Positions 32,726 to 42,922 of a stretch of 64,000 nucleotides of DNA are shown one piece after another (position 1 is the stretch's first letter; each line of letters starts with the position of its first letter). The stretch is from Tabrizicola aquatica (GTDB lineage Bacteria; Pseudomonadota; Alphaproteobacteria; Rhodobacterales; Rhodobacteraceae). Location: the NCBI RefSeq assembly GCF_002900975.1, contig NZ_PJON01000001.1:1-64000 (forward strand). The letters run 5' to 3'. The translations under genes and the position numbers were made by a program. The notes under the pieces are model-generated. The model was not told the origin of the DNA, searched no databases, and was given only the letters and a program-made list of their open reading frames with translations.

Positions 32726-34147
32726 TCAGGCCGATGCGCCACCCACGGTCAGACCACCGATCAGCAGCGTCGGCTGGCCCACGCCCACCGGAACCCACTG
32801 TCCGGCCTTGCCGCAGTTGCCGATGCCCGGGTCCAGTTCAAGGTCGTTGCCGATGGCGCGGATGCCTTTCAACGCCGTGGCCCCGTCGCCGATCAGGGTC
32901 GCGCCCTTTACCGCCTCGCCGATGACGCCATTGCGGACGCGGTAGGCCTCGGTGCAGGAGAACACGAACTTGCCCGAGGTGATGTCCACCTGACCGCCGC
33001 CAAAGCCCACGGCGTAGATCCCGTCCCTGAGGCTGGCCACGATCCCGGCCGGGTCGTCATTGCCGGAAAGCATGTAGGTGTTGGTCATCCTTGGCATCGG
33101 GATATGCGCGAAACTCTCGCGCCGCCCGTTGCCGGTGGGGGCCACGCCCATCAGCCGCGCGTTCTGGCGATCCTGCATGTAGCCGACCAGCACGCCGTCC
33201 TCGATCAGCACGTTCTTGGCGGAAGGTGTGCCTTCGTCGTCGATGGAAATCGACCCGCGCCGGTCGGAGATTGTTCCATCATCAAGAACAGTCACGCCCT
33301 TGGAGGCGATCTGTTTCCCCATAAGCCCCGCAAAGGCCGAGGTTTCCTTGCGGTTGAAGTCGCCTTCCAGCCCGTGGCCAATGGCCTCGTGTAGCAGGAT
33401 GCCGGGCCAGCCAGGGCCTAGGACCACGTCCATCACCCCCGCCGGGGCCTCGACCGCGCCGAGGTTGACGCGGGCGATGCGAAGCGCCTCGGCGATCATC
33501 GGCTTCCAGGTGTCGGGGGACATGAGGGTGGCAAGCCCATGCCGGCCGCCCTTGCCCATGCCGCCCTGTTCGCGGCGACCGTTCTCCTCGATCATCACGC
33601 TGACGTTGATCCGGGCCATCGGGCGGATATCGGCCAGGCGGGTGCCCTCGGGGCGCAGGATCTCGACCTCTTGCAGAGAGGCCGAGAGCGTGGCCGAGAC
33701 CTGCACCACGCGCGGGTCCAGCGCGCGGGCATAGGCGTCGATCTCGCGCAGGGTTTCAAGCTTCACCGGGAAGGTCGCATCGGCCATCGGGTCGTCGGCG
33801 CGATAGAGGCGCGTGTTGGTGCCGCGCGGCGCGGCGGCCATCGTCCCACCGCCCGCACCCACGGCAAGACGGGCAGTTTCGGCCGCACGGCGCAGGGCGC
33901 TTTCGGTGATCTCGGTCGAATGGGCGTAGCCCGCGACCTCGCCCCTGACCGCACGCAGGCCGAAGCCCTGGCTGGCGTCATAGGTCGCCTGGCGGATGCG
34001 GCCGTCGTCCAGCACGATGGTCTCGGCCCGGCGGCGTTCCAGGAACAACTCGCCGTCATCGGCCCCGTCCGTCGCCGCGCGCAGGGTGGCAAGGGCTGCC
34101 CCCTCGTCCAGATGGGTTTCGAACGGGCGGAAGGGGGCATCGGTCAT
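32726..34147 (-). CDS. tldD: TldD metalloprotease subunit
   Basis: A 473-residue cytoplasmic TldD protein, partner of TldE/PmbA in a peptide-degrading metalloprotease that also matures some microcins. The zinc motif is LLHEAIGHGLEGD (HExxH). The segment GRRESFAHIPMPRMTNTY and C-terminal GGQVDITSGKFVFSC are typical. The ATG at 34147 is chosen because the 20-residue upstream extension is not conserved. The stop lies near a double-palindrome repeat. No tldE is in the window, as is common. Confidence 0.93.
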   Translation of the reverse strand: MTDAPFRPFETHLDEGAALATLRAATDGADDGELFLERRRAETIVLDDGRIRQATYDASQGFGLRAVRGEVAGYAHSTEITESALRRAAETARLAVGAGGGTMAAAPRGTNTRLYRADDPMADATFPVKLETLREIDAYARALDPRVVQVSATLSASLQEVEILRPEGTRLADIRPMARINVSVMIEENGRREQGGMGKGGRHGLATLMSPDTWKPMIAEALRIARVNLGAVEAPAGVMDVVLGPGWPGILLHEAIGHGLEGDFNRKETSAFAGLMGKQIASKGVTVLDDGTISDRRGSISIDDEGTPSAKNVLIEDGVLVGYMQDRQNARLMGVAPTGNGRRESFAHIPMPRMTNTYMLSGNDDPAGIVASLRDGIYAVGFGGGQVDITSGKFVFSCTEAYRVRNGVIGEAVKGATLIGDGATALKGIRAIGNDLELDPGIGNCGKAGQWVPVGVGQPTLLIGGLTVGGASA

Positions 34148-34203
34148 CGGGGGCCTCGGGCGCAAAGGGCAGGGGCCAGAGATGGGCTGCGCGGACCATG
34201 GGG

Positions 34204-35013
34204 TCAAGGCGGAAAGGCCTGGTCCAGGAAATCGGCGCCAATGGCCCAGGTGGCGGGGTCGCCGGTCGCGTCATGGCCGACAGGGCCGAGCGAGCGGAAG
34301 GTCTTGGGCTGGTTGGCAAGGTCAAAGAGCGTGCGGCCGAACGAAATCGGGATGATGCTGTCGCGCTCGCCGTGCAGGATCAGAAGCGGGGCACGCACCT
34401 TGGCGATATGGTCGCGCGAGCGGAACTGGTCGCGCATCAGCCAGCGCACGGGGACGCCGGGATAGGCGCGGGCGGCAACATCGACGGCGGCGGTGAACGG
34501 GGCCTCCAGCACCAGGGCACCGACGGGGCTGCGGGCGGCAAGCTGGACCGCAACCCCGGTGCCAAGCGATTCCGCCACCAGCACCACACGGTCGGTTGCG
34601 ATGCCGCGGGTGGCAAGGTGGGCCAGCGCGGTCTCGGCGTCCAGGAGCAAGCCCGCCTCGTCCGGCTGGCCGGTTGACCCGCCGTAGCCGCGCCAGGACA
34701 GGAAGGCCGTGCCGAAGCCACGGGACTGGTAGAAGGCCAGCCGGTCGGCGCGGTGCGCGATGCTGCCGGCATTGCCGTGCAGGAAAAGAACGGTTGGCCG
34801 GCCGGGATCGGGTGGGGAGAACCACAGCACCAGACTTTCGCCATCTGGGGTGCTCATGGTCAGGCGCTCGACCCCGGCCAGACCGAGGGTTTCGGGTGCC
34901 GGATCCTCGCGGCTGGGGAAATACTGCATCTCGCGCTGGGCAAGAAACAGCATCGCGATTGCTGCGGCGTAGATCAGGCCGAAGGTGGCGGTGGCCAGTT
35001 TCAGAAGGAGCAT
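34204..35013 (-). CDS. Alpha/beta hydrolase family protein, membrane-anchored
   Basis: A 269-residue alpha/beta hydrolase with an N-terminal hydrophobic segment (MLLLKLATATFGLIYAAAIAM) likely anchoring it in the inner membrane. The oxyanion region is LFLHGNAGS, the nucleophile elbow AESLGTG (GxSxG-like with Ser), and later GERDSIIP and GPVGHD supply Asp and His. It resembles ABHD13/Bem46-type serine hydrolases of unknown substrate. It lies 56 bp upstream of tldD on the same strand, so the two may be cotranscribed. An alternative start 14 codons upstream (35055) exists; very long frames beyond it are antisense shadows of ctaC. Confidence 0.85.
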   Translation of the reverse strand: MLLLKLATATFGLIYAAAIAMLFLAQREMQYFPSREDPAPETLGLAGVERLTMSTPDGESLVLWFSPPDPGRPTVLFLHGNAGSIAHRADRLAFYQSRGFGTAFLSWRGYGGSTGQPDEAGLLLDAETALAHLATRGIATDRVVLVAESLGTGVAVQLAARSPVGALVLEAPFTAAVDVAARAYPGVPVRWLMRDQFRSRDHIAKVRAPLLILHGERDSIIPISFGRTLFDLANQPKTFRSLGPVGHDATGDPATWAIGADFLDQAFPP

Positions 35014-35187
35014 CGCGGGTGGCACCTGCAGGTCGGGCGCCTGTCCGGGCGCCATTTGTCGCAACGGTTTTGCTTGTCCCGGCCCAGCTAATATGGTTTG
35101 AGGACCGCAGGAAACAACGGGATTCTGCCCTTGACGGCAGGGACCGAAAAGGGCGGCGACAGGCCGCCATGCGAACGGGAAAAAGAC

Positions 35188-36099
35188 ATGCGCCTTTCCA
35201 CTGTGATGACCGGGATTGCCGCCCTTGGCACCGCCGCGCTGGCCGCGGGTGGGGCGATGGCCCAGCAAGCCCTTGAAATCGTTGGCCAGCCGGTGGACGG
35301 CGCCATCGGGTTCCAGCCGGCCGCGACCGAAGGGGCGCGCGACCTGCAATGGCTGGACCACATGATCCTGTACATCATCACCGCCATCGTGATCTTCGTC
35401 ACGGCGCTGCTGATCTATGTGATGATCCGCTATAACCGCCGTTCGAACCCCACGCCGGCGCGCTTTACCCACAACAGCCCGCTGGAAGTGGCGTGGACGG
35501 TCATCCCGATCGTGATCCTGGTGTTCATCGGGGCCTTCTCGCTGCCGATCCTGTTCAAGCAGCAGGAGATTCCGGTGGGCGAGGTGACCATCAAGGCGAC
35601 TGGCTACCAGTGGTACTGGGGTTATGAATATGTGGACGAGGGCGTCGCCTTCGACAGCTACATGATCGGCTCGCCCGCGACGGGGGGCAACAACATGATG
35701 ACGCCCGAGGTCGAGGCGCAGCTGACCGAGGCTGGCTACACGAAAGAGCAGTTCCTGCTTGCCACCGACACCGCTGTCGTGGTGCCGGTCGGCAAGGTTG
35801 TCGTGGTGCAAGTGACGGCTGCTGATGTCATCCACTCGTGGAAGGTTCCGGCCTTTGGCGTGATGCAGGACGCCGTGCCGGGCCGGACCGCCGCGCTGTG
35901 GTTCAAGGCCGACCGCGAAGGCGTCTATTTCGGCCAGTGCTCGGAACTTTGCGGCCAGATGCACGCTTATATGCCCATCACGGTGAAAGTCGTGTCGGAA
36001 GCGGCCTATGCGGAATGGTTGACCAAGGCCAAGGCGGGCGATGTGCAACTGTCGGCGGTCGAGACTTCGACCCCCGTGCAAGTCGCCGCGAACGACTGA
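35188..36099 (+). CDS. ctaC: Cytochrome c oxidase subunit II (aa3 type)
   Basis: A 303-residue subunit II that carries the dinuclear CuA site and takes electrons from cytochrome c in the periplasm. The signal peptide is [25 protein letters not shown]; two membrane segments follow (residues about 55-75 and 95-115). CuA ligands lie in HSWKVPAFG and CSELCGQMH. The ATG at 35188 is used because the 30-residue upstream extension does not resemble the family. It starts the operon ctaC-ctaB-orf-ctaG-ctaE-surf1; subunit I (ctaD) is elsewhere, as in Paracoccus. Confidence 0.96.
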   Translation: MRLSTVMTGIAALGTAALAAGGAMAQQALEIVGQPVDGAIGFQPAATEGARDLQWLDHMILYIITAIVIFVTALLIYVMIRYNRRSNPTPARFTHNSPLEVAWTVIPIVILVFIGAFSLPILFKQQEIPVGEVTIKATGYQWYWGYEYVDEGVAFDSYMIGSPATGGNNMMTPEVEAQLTEAGYTKEQFLLATDTAVVVPVGKVVVVQVTAADVIHSWKVPAFGVMQDAVPGRTAALWFKADREGVYFGQCSELCGQMHAYMPITVKVVSEAAYAEWLTKAKAGDVQLSAVETSTPVQVAAND

Positions 36100-36169
36100 G
36101 CGCAAGCCCAGTGCAACGATCTGACGGGGGGCTGCCGTGGCAGGCCCCCGAACGCCAGACGGGACCAAT

Positions 36170-37114
36170 ATGAGCGATATCGGAGCATATCAGGGCGCGA
36201 CCCCGACCCCGTATGAGGCGGGCTTCGGCGATTACGTGCAACTGCTGAAGCCGCGCGTGATGTCGCTTGTGGTGTTCACCGCGCTGGTCGGCCTGCTGGT
36301 CGCGCCGGTTGCGCTGCACCCGGTCGAGGCTTTTGCCGCCATCCTGTTCATCGCGCTGGGCGCGGGCGCCAGCGGTGCCCTGAACATGTGGTGGGACGCC
36401 GACATCGACGCGGTGATGAAGCGCACCGCGCGCCGTCCGGTCCCGGCCGGCAAGGTCGAGGCTGGCGAGGCGCTGGCCATTGGCCTCGCCCTGTCGGGGA
36501 TCAGCGTGGTCATGCTGTGGCTGGCCACCAACTGGGTCGCAGCCGCGCTGCTGGCCTTCACGATCTTCTTTTATGCCGTGGTCTATTCGGTCTGGCTGAA
36601 ACGCTCGACCCCGCAGAACATCGTCATCGGCGGCGCGGCGGGGGCCTTTCCGCCGATGATTGGCTGGGTCGCGGCGACGGGCAGCGTCTCGGTCGAGGCT
36701 TTCCTGATGTTCGCGCTGATCTTCATGTGGACGCCGCCGCATTTCTGGGCGCTGGCCCTGTTCATGAAGGAGGACTACCACACCGCAGGCGTGCCGATGC
36801 TGACCGTGACCCACGGTCGCAAGTCCACGCGCGTGCATATCCTGGTCTATACGCTGCTGCTGGTGCCGGTGGCGCTGGGGGCTGCGGTGACCTCGATCGG
36901 CGGGCCGCTGACGCTGGCGGTTGCGGTGGTGCTGAACGCCTGGTTCGTCGTCGGGGCCTTCCGCATCTGGCGGCGGGACGAGGCGATGGCCGAGGCGGAC
37001 AAGTACGCGGTGGAAAAGGCCTTCTTCCGCTTTTCGCTGCTGTATCTGTTCCTGCATTTCGCCGCCTTCCTGGTGGAACTGGCGCTGAAATCCGCAGGCC
37101 TGGGGGGCTGGTGA
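36170..37114 (+). CDS. ctaB: Protoheme IX farnesyltransferase (haem O synthase)
   Basis: A 314-residue inner-membrane prenyltransferase of the UbiA family that adds a farnesyl group to haem B for the aa3 oxidase. Conserved motifs are [17 protein letters not shown] and the Asp-rich [15 protein letters not shown]. About nine membrane segments follow. The ATG at 36170 begins the conserved N-terminal region; an upstream GTG at 36137 is less likely. It is the second gene of the cta operon. Confidence 0.95.
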   Translation: MSDIGAYQGATPTPYEAGFGDYVQLLKPRVMSLVVFTALVGLLVAPVALHPVEAFAAILFIALGAGASGALNMWWDADIDAVMKRTARRPVPAGKVEAGEALAIGLALSGISVVMLWLATNWVAAALLAFTIFFYAVVYSVWLKRSTPQNIVIGGAAGAFPPMIGWVAATGSVSVEAFLMFALIFMWTPPHFWALALFMKEDYHTAGVPMLTVTHGRKSTRVHILVYTLLLVPVALGAAVTSIGGPLTLAVAVVLNAWFVVGAFRIWRRDEAMAEADKYAVEKAFFRFSLLYLFLHFAAFLVELALKSAGLGGW

Positions 37115-37115
37115 C

Positions 37116-37310
37116 ATGACTTTCCGCCCCGAGCATGAGTTGCACAAGCGTCGCTTCAGCCGCAACCTTGGCCTTGGCCTGACGCTGGCGGCCTTTGTCG
37201 CGCTGGTCTTTGCGCTGACCGTGGTGAAGGTCCAGCGCGGCGACCCGTTGCAGGGCTATGACCATGTGGTACAGCCCCAGTCCATCCCGACGGAGGAGGG
37301 TACACCATGA
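37116..37310 (+). CDS. Small membrane protein of the cta operon
   Basis: A 64-residue protein with one membrane segment (GLGLTLAAFVALVFALTVVKV) after a short charged N-terminus (HELHKRRFSRN). A small protein of this type lies between ctaB and ctaG in Rhodobacteraceae and is thought to be an assembly factor or subunit of cytochrome c oxidase; its role is not known. Its stop overlaps ctaG (ATGA), which supports it being a real gene. Confidence 0.82.
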   Translation: MTFRPEHELHKRRFSRNLGLGLTLAAFVALVFALTVVKVQRGDPLQGYDHVVQPQSIPTEEGTP

Positions 37311-37900
37311 TTTTCCCCCGCCTGCAGGGCCCCAAGCGCACGCTGGTTCAGTTGGTCGGGGTCGTGGTCACCATGGCCTCGCTGTCCTTTGCCGCCGTGC
37401 CGTTCTATGACTGGTTCTGCCGGGTGACCGGCTTTGGCGGCACGACCTCGGTCGCGGAGACCGGGTCGGACGTCATCCTGGACCGCACGGTCAAGGTCCG
37501 GTTCGACGCCTCGCTGGAGCAGGGGATGCCCTGGCAGTTCCGCCCCGTCGTTCCGTCGATGGAGATCCGCATCGGCGAGACCGGGTTGGCCTTCTATGAG
37601 GCGCATAACCCGACTGACCGCCCGGTGGCCGGTACGGCCAGTTTCAACGTGTTTCCCTATGCCGCGGGCGGCTACTTCACCAAGATCGAGTGCTTCTGCT
37701 TCACCGAACAGGTGCTGCAGCCGGGCGAGACGGTGCAGATGCCGGTCAGCTTTTACGTCGATCCCGCGATGGTCGAGGATATCGAAGGCAAGTTTGTGCA
37801 AGAGATCGTGCTGAGCTATACCTTCCACGAAACTCCGCTGCCCGAAGAACAGGCAGCCCTGGAAACGACTGCTGCGGACAACGCTTCCGCGGTGAACTGA
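37307..37900 (+). CDS. ctaG: Cytochrome c oxidase assembly protein CtaG/Cox11
   Basis: A 197-residue Cox11-type copper chaperone that delivers copper to CuB of subunit I. It has an N-terminal membrane anchor ([28 protein letters not shown]) and the copper-binding cysteines in IECFCFTEQ. The core NTTDRPV-like segment and [11 protein letters not shown] are typical. The ATG overlaps the previous stop. Confidence 0.94.
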   Translation: MIFPRLQGPKRTLVQLVGVVVTMASLSFAAVPFYDWFCRVTGFGGTTSVAETGSDVILDRTVKVRFDASLEQGMPWQFRPVVPSMEIRIGETGLAFYEAHNPTDRPVAGTASFNVFPYAAGGYFTKIECFCFTEQVLQPGETVQMPVSFYVDPAMVEDIEGKFVQEIVLSYTFHETPLPEEQAALETTAADNASAVN

Positions 37901-37925
37901 ACAAGAAACGAGGGAACCGTCGGCC

Positions 37926-38729
37926 ATGGCCCACGCTAAGAATCACGATTATCACGTCCTGCCGCCGTCGATCTGGCCGCTTCTGGGTTCGGTCGCCGCC
38001 TTCGCCATGCTGTTCGGCGCGGTGCTGTGGATGCACGGATCGGGCCCCTGGCTGGGGCTGATCGGCCTGGCGGGCGTGCTGTATGTCATGTTCGCCTGGT
38101 GGTCGGACGTGGTGCATGAAAGCCGGACGGGCGACCATACGCCGGTCGTGCGGCTGGGCCTGCGCTATGGCTTCATCCTGTTCATCATGTCCGAAGTGAT
38201 GTTCTTCGCGGCCTGGTTCTGGACCTTCTTCAAGCACCGCATGTACCCGATGGGGCCGCAGTCGCCTGCCGTCGACGGCGTCTGGCCGCCGGAAGGGATC
38301 GAGACCTTCGACCCCTGGCACCTGCCTTTCATCAACACGCTGATCCTGCTTCTGTCGGGCTGCGCCGCGACCTGGGCGCACCATGCCCTGGTGCATGAGA
38401 ACAACCGCAAGGACCTGGTGAACGGGCTGATCCTGGCGATTGGTCTGGGCGTCGTGTTCACCGGCATGCAGGCCTATGAATACAGCCACGCCGCGTTTGG
38501 CTTCTCGGGCAACATCTATGGCGCGACGTTCTTCATGGCGACTGGCTTCCACGGTTTCCACGTCGTGGTCGGGACGATCTTCCTGACCGTCTGTCTGATC
38601 CGCGCGCTGAAGGGGCATTTCACCCCTGAAAAGCACGTCGGCTTCGAGGCGGCGGCCTGGTACTGGCACTTTGTCGACGTGGTCTGGCTGTTCCTGTTCG
38701 CCGCGATCTACGTCTGGGGTCAGGGCTGA
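37926..38729 (+). CDS. ctaE: Cytochrome c oxidase subunit III
   Basis: A 267-residue subunit III with seven membrane segments. Family signatures include [35 protein letters not shown] and the terminal [19 protein letters not shown]. It stabilises the oxidase and holds bound lipid. It follows ctaG after 25 bp and is followed by a terminator and surf1. Confidence 0.96.
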   Translation: MAHAKNHDYHVLPPSIWPLLGSVAAFAMLFGAVLWMHGSGPWLGLIGLAGVLYVMFAWWSDVVHESRTGDHTPVVRLGLRYGFILFIMSEVMFFAAWFWTFFKHRMYPMGPQSPAVDGVWPPEGIETFDPWHLPFINTLILLLSGCAATWAHHALVHENNRKDLVNGLILAIGLGVVFTGMQAYEYSHAAFGFSGNIYGATFFMATGFHGFHVVVGTIFLTVCLIRALKGHFTPEKHVGFEAAAWYWHFVDVVWLFLFAAIYVWGQG

Positions 38730-38751
38730 TCCATCGCCCGACCTGACCATC

Positions 38752-38784
38752 AAGCGCGGGCCTGCGGGCCTGCGCTTTTCGTTT
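38752..38784 (+). terminator. Intrinsic-type terminator after ctaE
   Basis: AAGCGCGGGCC (38752-38762) pairs with GGCCTGCGCTT (38767-38777; one G-U) around a TGCG loop, followed by TTTCGTTT. It probably reduces transcription into surf1, which starts 14 bp further on. Confidence 0.7.
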
Positions 38785-38797
38785 CCGGGGGTCGCTG

Positions 38798-39466
38798 ATG
38801 CGCCGCTATGTCTTTCCGATCATGTTGGGCGTCGCCGGCGTCGCCGTGCTGATGTGCCTGGGCTTCTGGCAGTTGGACCGGATGGAGGAAAAGCGGGTCT
38901 ATCTGGACGAGATCGAGGCGCGGATCACCAACGCGCCGATCCCGCTGCCCGCCGCCCCCGAGGAGGCGGCGCACAAGTTCCAGGCGGTGGTGGCCGAGGG
39001 CCAGTTCACCGGTAATTATCTAGAGGTGCTGGCCGGTCAGACGGGGGCCAGTCCGGGCGTTCTGGTGATCGAAGCCTTCGCCTTGCCAGATGGCCGCAAG
39101 ATCATGGTGCAGCGCGGTTTCGTCGCCGACGACGCACGGGCCGCGCCCCGTCCCCCGCGCGAGGCGAGGGTGGAGGGCAATCTGCACTGGCCGCAGGATA
39201 CCAACAGTTCTACCCCCGCGCCGGACGCACGGACCGGCCTGTGGTTTGCCCGCGACGTTCCAGCGATGGCGGCCAAGCTGGGAACGGAACCGACACTTAT
39301 TGTCGCCAGCGCGCCAACCGGTGACGGGATTGCGCCGGTTCCGGTCGATACCTCGACTATACCGAACAACCATTGGGGCTATGCGATCCAGTGGTTCCTC
39401 TTGGCGGCGACCTGGGCGGGGATGACAGTCTTTCTTCTCTGGCGTATCAGGGCGCGGAAGGTTTGA
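38798..39466 (+). CDS. SURF1 family cytochrome oxidase assembly protein
   Basis: A 222-residue inner-membrane protein with membrane segments at both ends (IMLGVAGVAVLMCLGFWQLDR and AIQWFLLAATWAGMTVFLLW). The opening GFWQLDRMEEK and the NHWGYAIQWF segment near the end are the SURF1 hallmarks. SURF1 helps haem A insertion into subunit I. It ends just before thrC. Confidence 0.92.
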   Translation: MRRYVFPIMLGVAGVAVLMCLGFWQLDRMEEKRVYLDEIEARITNAPIPLPAAPEEAAHKFQAVVAEGQFTGNYLEVLAGQTGASPGVLVIEAFALPDGRKIMVQRGFVADDARAAPRPPREARVEGNLHWPQDTNSSTPAPDARTGLWFARDVPAMAAKLGTEPTLIVASAPTGDGIAPVPVDTSTIPNNHWGYAIQWFLLAATWAGMTVFLLWRIRARKV

Positions 39467-39477
39467 AGGCGATGGCG

Positions 39478-40863
39478 ATGCAATACATCTCGACCCGCGG
39501 TGCGGCCCCGGTCCTTGGCTTCGGCGAGGCGATGATGACGGGCCTTGCCCGCGACGGCGGGCTTTATGTGCCCGAGACCGTGCCGGTGCTGTCGAAGGCC
39601 GAGATCGCGGCGCTGGCGGGGGCTTCGTATGAGGAGGTCGCGTTCCGGGTGATGCGTCCCTATCTGGGCGGGTTTTTCGGGGATGACGAGTTTCGCGGCC
39701 TGATCGCCAAGGCCTACCAGGGCTTCCACCACGCCGCCCGCGCGCCGATGGTGCAGCTGGGATCGAACCATTTCCTGCTGGAGCTGTTCCACGGGCCGAC
39801 GCTGGCCTTCAAGGACTTTGCCATGCAGCTTATCGGGCAGATGATGCAGGCGGCGCTGGCCAAGACCGGCGAGCGGATCACCATTGTCGGCGCGACCAGC
39901 GGCGACACCGGGTCGGCAGCGATGGAGGCGTTCCGCGGGCTGGAGAATGTGGATGTGTTCATCCTGTTCCCGCATGGCCGGGTATCGGAGGTGCAGCGGC
40001 GCCAGATGACGACGCCGTCCGAGGCGAACTGCCATGCGCTGGCCATCGACGGGGATTTCGACGACGCGCAGGCCCGTGTGAAGGACATGTTCAACGACTT
40101 TGCCTTCCGCGACGGGGTGCGGCTGGCGGGGGTGAACAGCATCAACTGGGCACGGGTGCTGGCGCAGGTGGTCTATTACTTCTACGCCGGGACCGCGCTG
40201 GGGGCACCGCATCGCGAGGTCAGCTTTACCGTGCCGACGGGCAACTTCGGCGACATCTTCGCGGGCTACATCGCCAAGCGGATGGGCCTGCCGATCGACA
40301 AGCTGGTGATTGCGACGAACCAGAATGACATCCTGGACCGGGCGCTGAAATCCGGGGACTACCGGACGAACGGGGTCCGGCCGTCGATCAGCCCGTCGAT
40401 GGATATCCAGGTGTCGTCGAACTTCGAACGTGCGCTGTTCGATGCCTATGGGCGCGACGGCGCGGCGGTGGCGCAGTTGATGGGCGAGATGAAATCCGGG
40501 GGCTTCAAGATCAGCCAGGGCGCGATTGAAAGCCTGCGGGGGACGTTTGCCTCGGGCCGTTGTGATGAGGACGAGACGCTGGCGGTGATCGCGCGGCATT
40601 GGAAAACGACCGGAGAGCTTCTTTGCCCGCATTCCGCTGTCGGGGTGAAGGTGGCTGAAGAACATGTCGGCGGCGCGCCGATGGTCACGCTGGCCACGGC
40701 GCATCCGGCGAAGTTCCCTGATGCCGTGCAGCGGGCGACCGGGATCAGGCCGGGACTGCCGCCGCATATGGCGGACCTGTTCGACCGGCCAGAGCGGGTG
40801 ACGCGGGTGCCGAATGACCTTGTCGCCTTGCAGGCTGTCGTCCGCGAAAGGATCGCCCACTGA
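39478..40863 (+). CDS. thrC: Threonine synthase
   Basis: A 461-residue PLP enzyme converting O-phosphohomoserine to threonine. The lysine that binds PLP is in LAFKDFAMQ, and VGATSGDTGSAA binds the phosphate. The N-terminus MQYISTRGAAP is typical. ATG at 39478 is eight bases after GAAGG, better than an ATG six bases upstream; a longer frame lies within surf1. It overlaps the next gene (TGATG). Confidence 0.96.
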   Translation: MQYISTRGAAPVLGFGEAMMTGLARDGGLYVPETVPVLSKAEIAALAGASYEEVAFRVMRPYLGGFFGDDEFRGLIAKAYQGFHHAARAPMVQLGSNHFLLELFHGPTLAFKDFAMQLIGQMMQAALAKTGERITIVGATSGDTGSAAMEAFRGLENVDVFILFPHGRVSEVQRRQMTTPSEANCHALAIDGDFDDAQARVKDMFNDFAFRDGVRLAGVNSINWARVLAQVVYYFYAGTALGAPHREVSFTVPTGNFGDIFAGYIAKRMGLPIDKLVIATNQNDILDRALKSGDYRTNGVRPSISPSMDIQVSSNFERALFDAYGRDGAAVAQLMGEMKSGGFKISQGAIESLRGTFASGRCDEDETLAVIARHWKTTGELLCPHSAVGVKVAEEHVGGAPMVTLATAHPAKFPDAVQRATGIRPGLPPHMADLFDRPERVTRVPNDLVALQAVVRERIAH

Positions 40864-42119
40864 TGCAGCGTTTGCATACTCTGCCCAACGGGTTCCGCAT
40901 CGTCACCGAGGCGATGCCGGGCCTGCAATCCGCCTCGGTCGGCCTGTGGGTCGAGGCTGGAGGGCGGCACGAGACGCCGGAACAGAACGGCATCGCGCAT
41001 TTCCTGGAGCATATGGCGTTCAAGGGCACCCGCCGCCGGTCGGCGCTGCGGATCGCCGAGGAAATCGAGGATGTGGGCGGCTATATCAACGCCTATACCA
41101 GCCGCGAGATGACGGCCTATTACGCGCGGGTGCTGTCCGGTGACGTGGTGATGGCGCTGGACGTGATCGCGGACATCGTGCTGAACCCCGTCTTTCGCAA
41201 GGCGGATATCGAGACCGAGCGTCATGTGATCCTGCAAGAGATCGGCCAGGCGCTGGATACGCCGGACGACATCATCTTCGACTGGCTGCATGAAGTGAGC
41301 TATCCCGACCAGCCCTTTGGTCGCACGATCCTGGGGCCGGAGGAACGGGTTGCCTCCTTCAAGAAGGCCGATTTCGAAGGCTTCACCGGGGCGCATTACG
41401 GGCCGGACCAGATGATCCTGTCGGCGGCGGGGGGCGTGGACCATGACGCCATCGTCGCTGCTGCCGAGCGGATCTTTGGTGGGCTGAAAGCGGTCGGGGC
41501 CTCGAAAGTCGAGCCGGCGCGCTTCGTCGGTGGCGAGCGGCGCGAGGTCAAGGATCTGGAGCAGGTACATTTCGCGCTGCAGTTCGAAGGGCCGGGCTAC
41601 CGCGACGACAAGGTCTATACCGCGCAAGTCTATGCCACCGCGATGGGCGGGGGCATGTCGAGCCGGCTGTTCCAGAAGATCCGCGAGGATCGGGGGCTGT
41701 GCTATTCGATCTATGCCCAATCCTCGGCCTATGAGGATACCGGGCACATGACGATCTATGCCGGCACCTCCGAGGCGGAGATCGGCGAGCTGACCCAGTT
41801 GACCATCGACGAGCTGAAGCGCGCGGCCGAGGACATGACCGAGGCCGAGGTCGCGCGGGCGCGGGCGCAACTGCGGGCCGGGTTGCTGATGGGGCTGGAA
41901 AGCCCCTCAAGCCGGGCCGAGCGCAATGCACGCCTGTTGTCGATCTGGGGCCGGGTGCCGGATGTGGCCGAAGCGGTCGCCAAGATCGACGCGGTCGATA
42001 CGGCCGCGGTGCGCATCCATGCGGCCGAATTGACGGCGGCCCGTGCCGCGCTGGCCGTCTATGGGCCGGTGGCCGGGGCGCCGGGCGTTGACGCGATCCG
42101 CAAGGGACTTGCCGCCTGA
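40863..42119 (+). CDS. M16 family zinc peptidase (processing-peptidase-like)
   Basis: A 418-residue single-domain-pair M16 peptidase, similar to the mitochondrial processing peptidase beta-subunit. The inverted zinc motif HFLEHMAFKGT (HxxEH) is near residue 50, with the further Glu about 75 residues on (NAYTSREMTAYYARV). Bacterial homologues are probably involved in periplasmic or cytosolic peptide turnover. It is translationally coupled with thrC and the acetyltransferase. Confidence 0.92.
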   Translation: MQRLHTLPNGFRIVTEAMPGLQSASVGLWVEAGGRHETPEQNGIAHFLEHMAFKGTRRRSALRIAEEIEDVGGYINAYTSREMTAYYARVLSGDVVMALDVIADIVLNPVFRKADIETERHVILQEIGQALDTPDDIIFDWLHEVSYPDQPFGRTILGPEERVASFKKADFEGFTGAHYGPDQMILSAAGGVDHDAIVAAAERIFGGLKAVGASKVEPARFVGGERREVKDLEQVHFALQFEGPGYRDDKVYTAQVYATAMGGGMSSRLFQKIREDRGLCYSIYAQSSAYEDTGHMTIYAGTSEAEIGELTQLTIDELKRAAEDMTEAEVARARAQLRAGLLMGLESPSSRAERNARLLSIWGRVPDVAEAVAKIDAVDTAAVRIHAAELTAARAALAVYGPVAGAPGVDAIRKGLAA

Positions 42120-42703
42120 TGCTGGGGTTGAAGCGCCGCGTCCGGGTCGAGACCGAGCGCATGACGCTGCGGCTGCCCGAGCATGGCGACTGGCGGCAAT
42201 GGTCCGAGGTCCGCGAGACCTCGGCCGAGTTCCTGGTGAAATGGGAGCCGGTCTGGGCCAATGACCACCTGACGCGGCGGGCCTTTACCAACCGGGTCTA
42301 CTGGGCGCAGCGGGCCGAGGCGCAGGGCACCGCGCTGCCGATGCTGATGATCCGCCGCGAGGACCAGCAGCTTCTGGGCGCGCTGACGCTGGACAATATC
42401 CGCCGTGGCCCGTCGCAGACCGGAACCTTCGGCTACTGGATCGGCCAGCCCTTCGCGCGCCAGGGCTATATGCGCGAGGCGATCCTGGCGCTGACGCATC
42501 ACGCCTTTACCCGGATGGACCTGTCGCGGCTGGAGGCGGCCTGTTTGCCCGAGAACGTGCCCTCGCGCGGGGTGCTGGAGAAATGCGGCTTCAAGTATGA
42601 AGGCGTGGCGCAGAGCTATCTGCAGATCAACGGGCGCTGGCGGAACCATGTCCTGTACGCCAACCTGCGGGGCGACCGGCGCGGGCGGACCGACGTCGGC
42701 TAG
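42119..42703 (+). CDS. GNAT family N-acetyltransferase (RimJ-like)
   Basis: A 194-residue acetyltransferase resembling RimJ/RimL-type enzymes that acetylate protein N-termini. It has TERMTLRLPEHGDW at the start, the acetyl-CoA loop region GYWIGQPFARQGYM, and the C-terminal NVPSRGVLEKCGFKYEG. The ATG overlaps the peptidase stop. The substrate is not known. Confidence 0.87.
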   Translation: MLGLKRRVRVETERMTLRLPEHGDWRQWSEVRETSAEFLVKWEPVWANDHLTRRAFTNRVYWAQRAEAQGTALPMLMIRREDQQLLGALTLDNIRRGPSQTGTFGYWIGQPFARQGYMREAILALTHHAFTRMDLSRLEAACLPENVPSRGVLEKCGFKYEGVAQSYLQINGRWRNHVLYANLRGDRRGRTDVG

Positions 42704-42754
42704 GTCGGGACGGCTGCCGAATTGAGCGCCTTGCGGCGCGTGCCTTTTGTCTCA

Positions 42755-42781
42755 CGGTTTTGCGTGAAGGACGCAAAACCG
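42755..42781 (+). terminator. Hairpin downstream of the GNAT gene
   Basis: CGGTTTTGCGT pairs perfectly with ACGCAAAACCG across a GAAGG loop (11-bp stem). There is no strong U-tract, yet it is the only structure between the acetyltransferase gene and the MBL gene, so it probably ends the thrC operon. The following GCGGGGATATTTGGGCAAA stretch looks like a dispersed Rhodobacteraceae intergenic sequence; only one copy is in this window. Confidence 0.55.
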
Positions 42782-42922
42782 CTCGGGCGGCCTCCGGCGG
42801 GGATATTTGGGCAAATGTGAAAGGGGCAGGGGCAGGCGGGAGGTGATCGCGCATCCGTGATCGGTGTGGCGCGTGACGCTGGGGCAATCCGGGTTACCCT
42901 TCGCAAAACCCGGAGGTGACCG

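Noticed and set aside
35056-36168. Minus-strand extension of the alpha/beta hydrolase frame across ctaC
   Set aside because: The conserved hydrolase starts near 35013; the extension is antisense to ctaC and shows no family similarity.
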